From NCBI GenBank assembly GCA_963680875.1, contig OY804580.1:109681534-109745533 (forward strand): DNA of 64,000 nucleotides, read 5' to 3'. A program made the position numbers and the translations under genes. Shown piece after piece: positions 62,244 through 64,000 of the stretch (the stretch's first letter is position 1; each line of letters starts with the position of its first letter). Below the pieces are notes generated by a model that saw only the letters and a program-made list of their open reading frames with translations, was not told the DNA's origin and made no database searches. The DNA comes from Bathymodiolus brooksi. Its lineage: Eukaryota; Mollusca; Bivalvia; Mytilida; Modiolidae.

Positions 62244-62299
62244 CTACAATTAAAGCAAAAATTGTAACATACTATAAGAAGCAGGAAATGCTTACCCTT

Positions 62300-62490
62300 T
62301 GCGCGCAGCTGGGTTCAACCCCGGGTTTTTTTTTGTTGGGGTCCGTGTTGCTCATTGTTTAGTTCTCTGCGTAGTGTTGTGTCTTTGTGTTTTGTTTGTA
62401 TTCGTACTGTGTCTTGTGTGTCCGGTGTTGTCGGTGTCTCTGGAATGTCCATTCTTGATTGTCCTTCGGTTTTCTCTAACATTTATTCAA
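62300..62490 (-). repeat. Dispersed repeat family B, inverted
   Basis: GGGGTCCGTGTTGCTCATTG, CTGGAATGTCCATTCTTGAT and TTCGGTTTTCTCTAACATTT are reverse complements of family B. Confidence 0.65.
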
Positions 62491-62674
62491 AATAAAAGTA
62501 AACATAATTGTCATTAGCATAACTTCTGCATGATTTGTAATTATGACATGCTGTGAATGAGTAATTGTTGTATAATACCATGTGATCATTCGTTTAGCTA
62601 TGTCAAGCCAACAAGTTGCATTTGTTGAAATGATGATGTCGCTTTGAACTTGACCCAACATGTTGAGTTGGATT

Positions 62675-62845
62675 TAGTGCTAGCTCACTGAAACAACAGC
62701 CCGCTAGTAGAAAAGTCTCCCCAGTAGAACACATTGAGAGAGACCCGCTTTGACATTAGTCCTTAATATTACATGCTTAGCCAAAACAAAAAACCCAGCA
62801 AATACCAATGTTATCATCTTTGGCTTAACCAGCCCTTGGAAATGC
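62675..62845 (-). repeat. tRNA-derived SINE (type I), inverted
   Basis: GTGCTAGCTCACTGAAACAA, CAGCCCGCTAGTAGAAAAGT and AATACCAATGTTATCATCTT match the SINE core and middle in reverse; the head is lost. Confidence 0.6.
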
Positions 62846-63152
62846 TGTGAAATATTTATAAACAATTTGTTTCAATATTGGATCCGTCCCTAAATTACGT
62901 CTTAATATAAAACATTCAATGAATTGTCTTACACAGTTTTCAACAACATTTCAGTTATATCGTGGCTCTCAGATACATTGATGAATTAAAACTTAGTACC
63001 TTTGAGACAAGCATCGGCATCTCATAGATCACTGATAAACTCTTCACGCAAAATTGTTTCGAGTGCACCTCGATCGCGTGTTTGGGCATCGAAATAAGAA
63101 TTGTGGTGGTGATAGGCACTGATAACACAAGCAGATATTAATCCAACTTACC
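62846..63152. other. Spacer before the last satellite
   Basis: No gene recognised. A type II SINE tail relic may lie near 62,930-62,965 (CAACATTTCAGTTATATCGT). Confidence 0.4.
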
Positions 63153-64000
63153 GTACGACCGTGGCTAGTACGGATCTTATTGTAATATATCTATACGACC
63201 GTGGCTAGTACGGAGCTTATTGTAATATATCTATACGACCGTGGCTAGTACGTATCTTATTGTAATATATCTATACGACCGTGGCTAGTACGGACCTTAT
63301 TGTAATATATCTATAAGACTGTGGCTAGTACGGACCGTATTGTAATATATCTATGCGACCGTGGCTAGTACGGATCTTATTGTAATATATCTATACGACC
63401 GTGGCTAGTACGGACCTTATTGTAATATATATATACGACCGTGGCTAGTACGGACCTTATTGTAATATATTTATACGACCGTGGCTAGTACGGATCTTAT
63501 TGTAATATATCTATATGACCGTGGCTAGTACGGACCTTATTGTAATATATCTATACGACCGTGGCTAGTACGGACCTTATTGTAATATATCTATACGACC
63601 GTGGCTAGTATGGAACTTATTGTAATATATATATACGATCGTGGCTAGTACGGACCTTATTGTAATATATATATACGACTGTGACTAGAACAGACCTTAT
63701 TGTAATACATGTATATATATATATATACGACCGTGGCTAGTACGGACCTTATTGTAATACATGTATATATATATATACGACCGTGGCTAGTACGGACCTT
63801 ATTGTAATACATGTATATATATACGACCGTGGCTAGTACGGACCTTATTGTAATACATGTATATATATATATATATACGACCGTGGCTAGTACGGACCTT
63901 ATTGTAATACGTGTATATATATATATATATATACGACCGTGGCTAGTACGGACCTTATTGTAATACATGTATATATATATATATACGACCGTGGCTAGAA
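63153..64000. repeat. 40-bp satellite with (TA)n expansion, continues beyond the window
   Basis: Unit TACGACCGTGGCTAGTACGG plus ACCTTATTGTAATATATCTA. From about 63,700 the junction becomes AATACATG(TA)n with n varying, so unit length varies. About 21 units in view. The minus-strand frame here (YIYIY-rich) is an artefact. Confidence 0.96.

Noticed and set aside
63657..63968. Minus-strand frame with YIYIY repeats
   Set aside because: Translation of the 40-bp satellite with (TA)n.

Overview
The window is animal nuclear DNA, most likely from a mollusc (probably a bivalve). Coding exons are short, have consensus gt..ag borders and are spread over introns of 0.2 to 4.6 kb. The introns are full of tRNA-derived SINEs, hairpin elements, a Tc1-like transposon and non-LTR retroelements of types common in mollusc genomes. 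No bacterial features (operons, ribosome binding sites, CRISPR) are present. All assignments come from reading the sequence; no database search was possible.

Layout. (1) 1-10,775: a 28-bp minisatellite of about 385 units with nested internal duplications. (2) 11,648-48,734, plus strand: the 3' part of a large polycystin-1-like gene. I resolve 27 exons (5,328 nt, 1,776 codons including the final stop) whose splice phases agree from first to last. They encode a GAIN-like extracellular region, a first membrane segment, a PLAT domain, a polycystin TOP domain with a six-helix channel module, a coiled coil, ZU5/UPA-like beta-sandwich segments and a C-terminal Death-like domain. The start lies left of the window or inside the satellite. 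Three in-frame stops (16,675 TAA; 21,705 TGA; 23,671 TGA) interrupt the frame; both TGA codons sit where tryptophan is expected. (3) 49,490-52,235: a 37-bp satellite dense in the palindrome TCACGTGA. (4) 53,523-57,783: a decayed L1/Tx1-like LINE that separates this satellite from its degenerate remnant at 58,030-58,420. (5) 62,243-58,390, minus strand: three exons of a MAM-domain gene, all bounded by phase-1 introns and converging on the polycystin gene. Its apparent stop codon lies in sequence related to the 37-bp satellite. (6) 60,069-61,411: a 61-bp satellite made from the core of a SINE. (7) 63,153-64,000: a 40-bp satellite running off the edge.

Two satellites (38 bp at 36.7-40.4 kb and 61 bp at 60.1-61.4 kb) grew from internal pieces of dispersed elements whose flanking parts are still in place. 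The 38-bp array is stop-free in all three minus-strand frames over long stretches and gives false reading frames of up to 733 codons.

The most interesting biology is the apparent joining of a polycystin channel to an intracellular ZU5/Death-type signalling tail, together with the question whether the Trp-position TGA codons are pseudogene lesions, assembly errors or sites of A-to-I RNA recoding.
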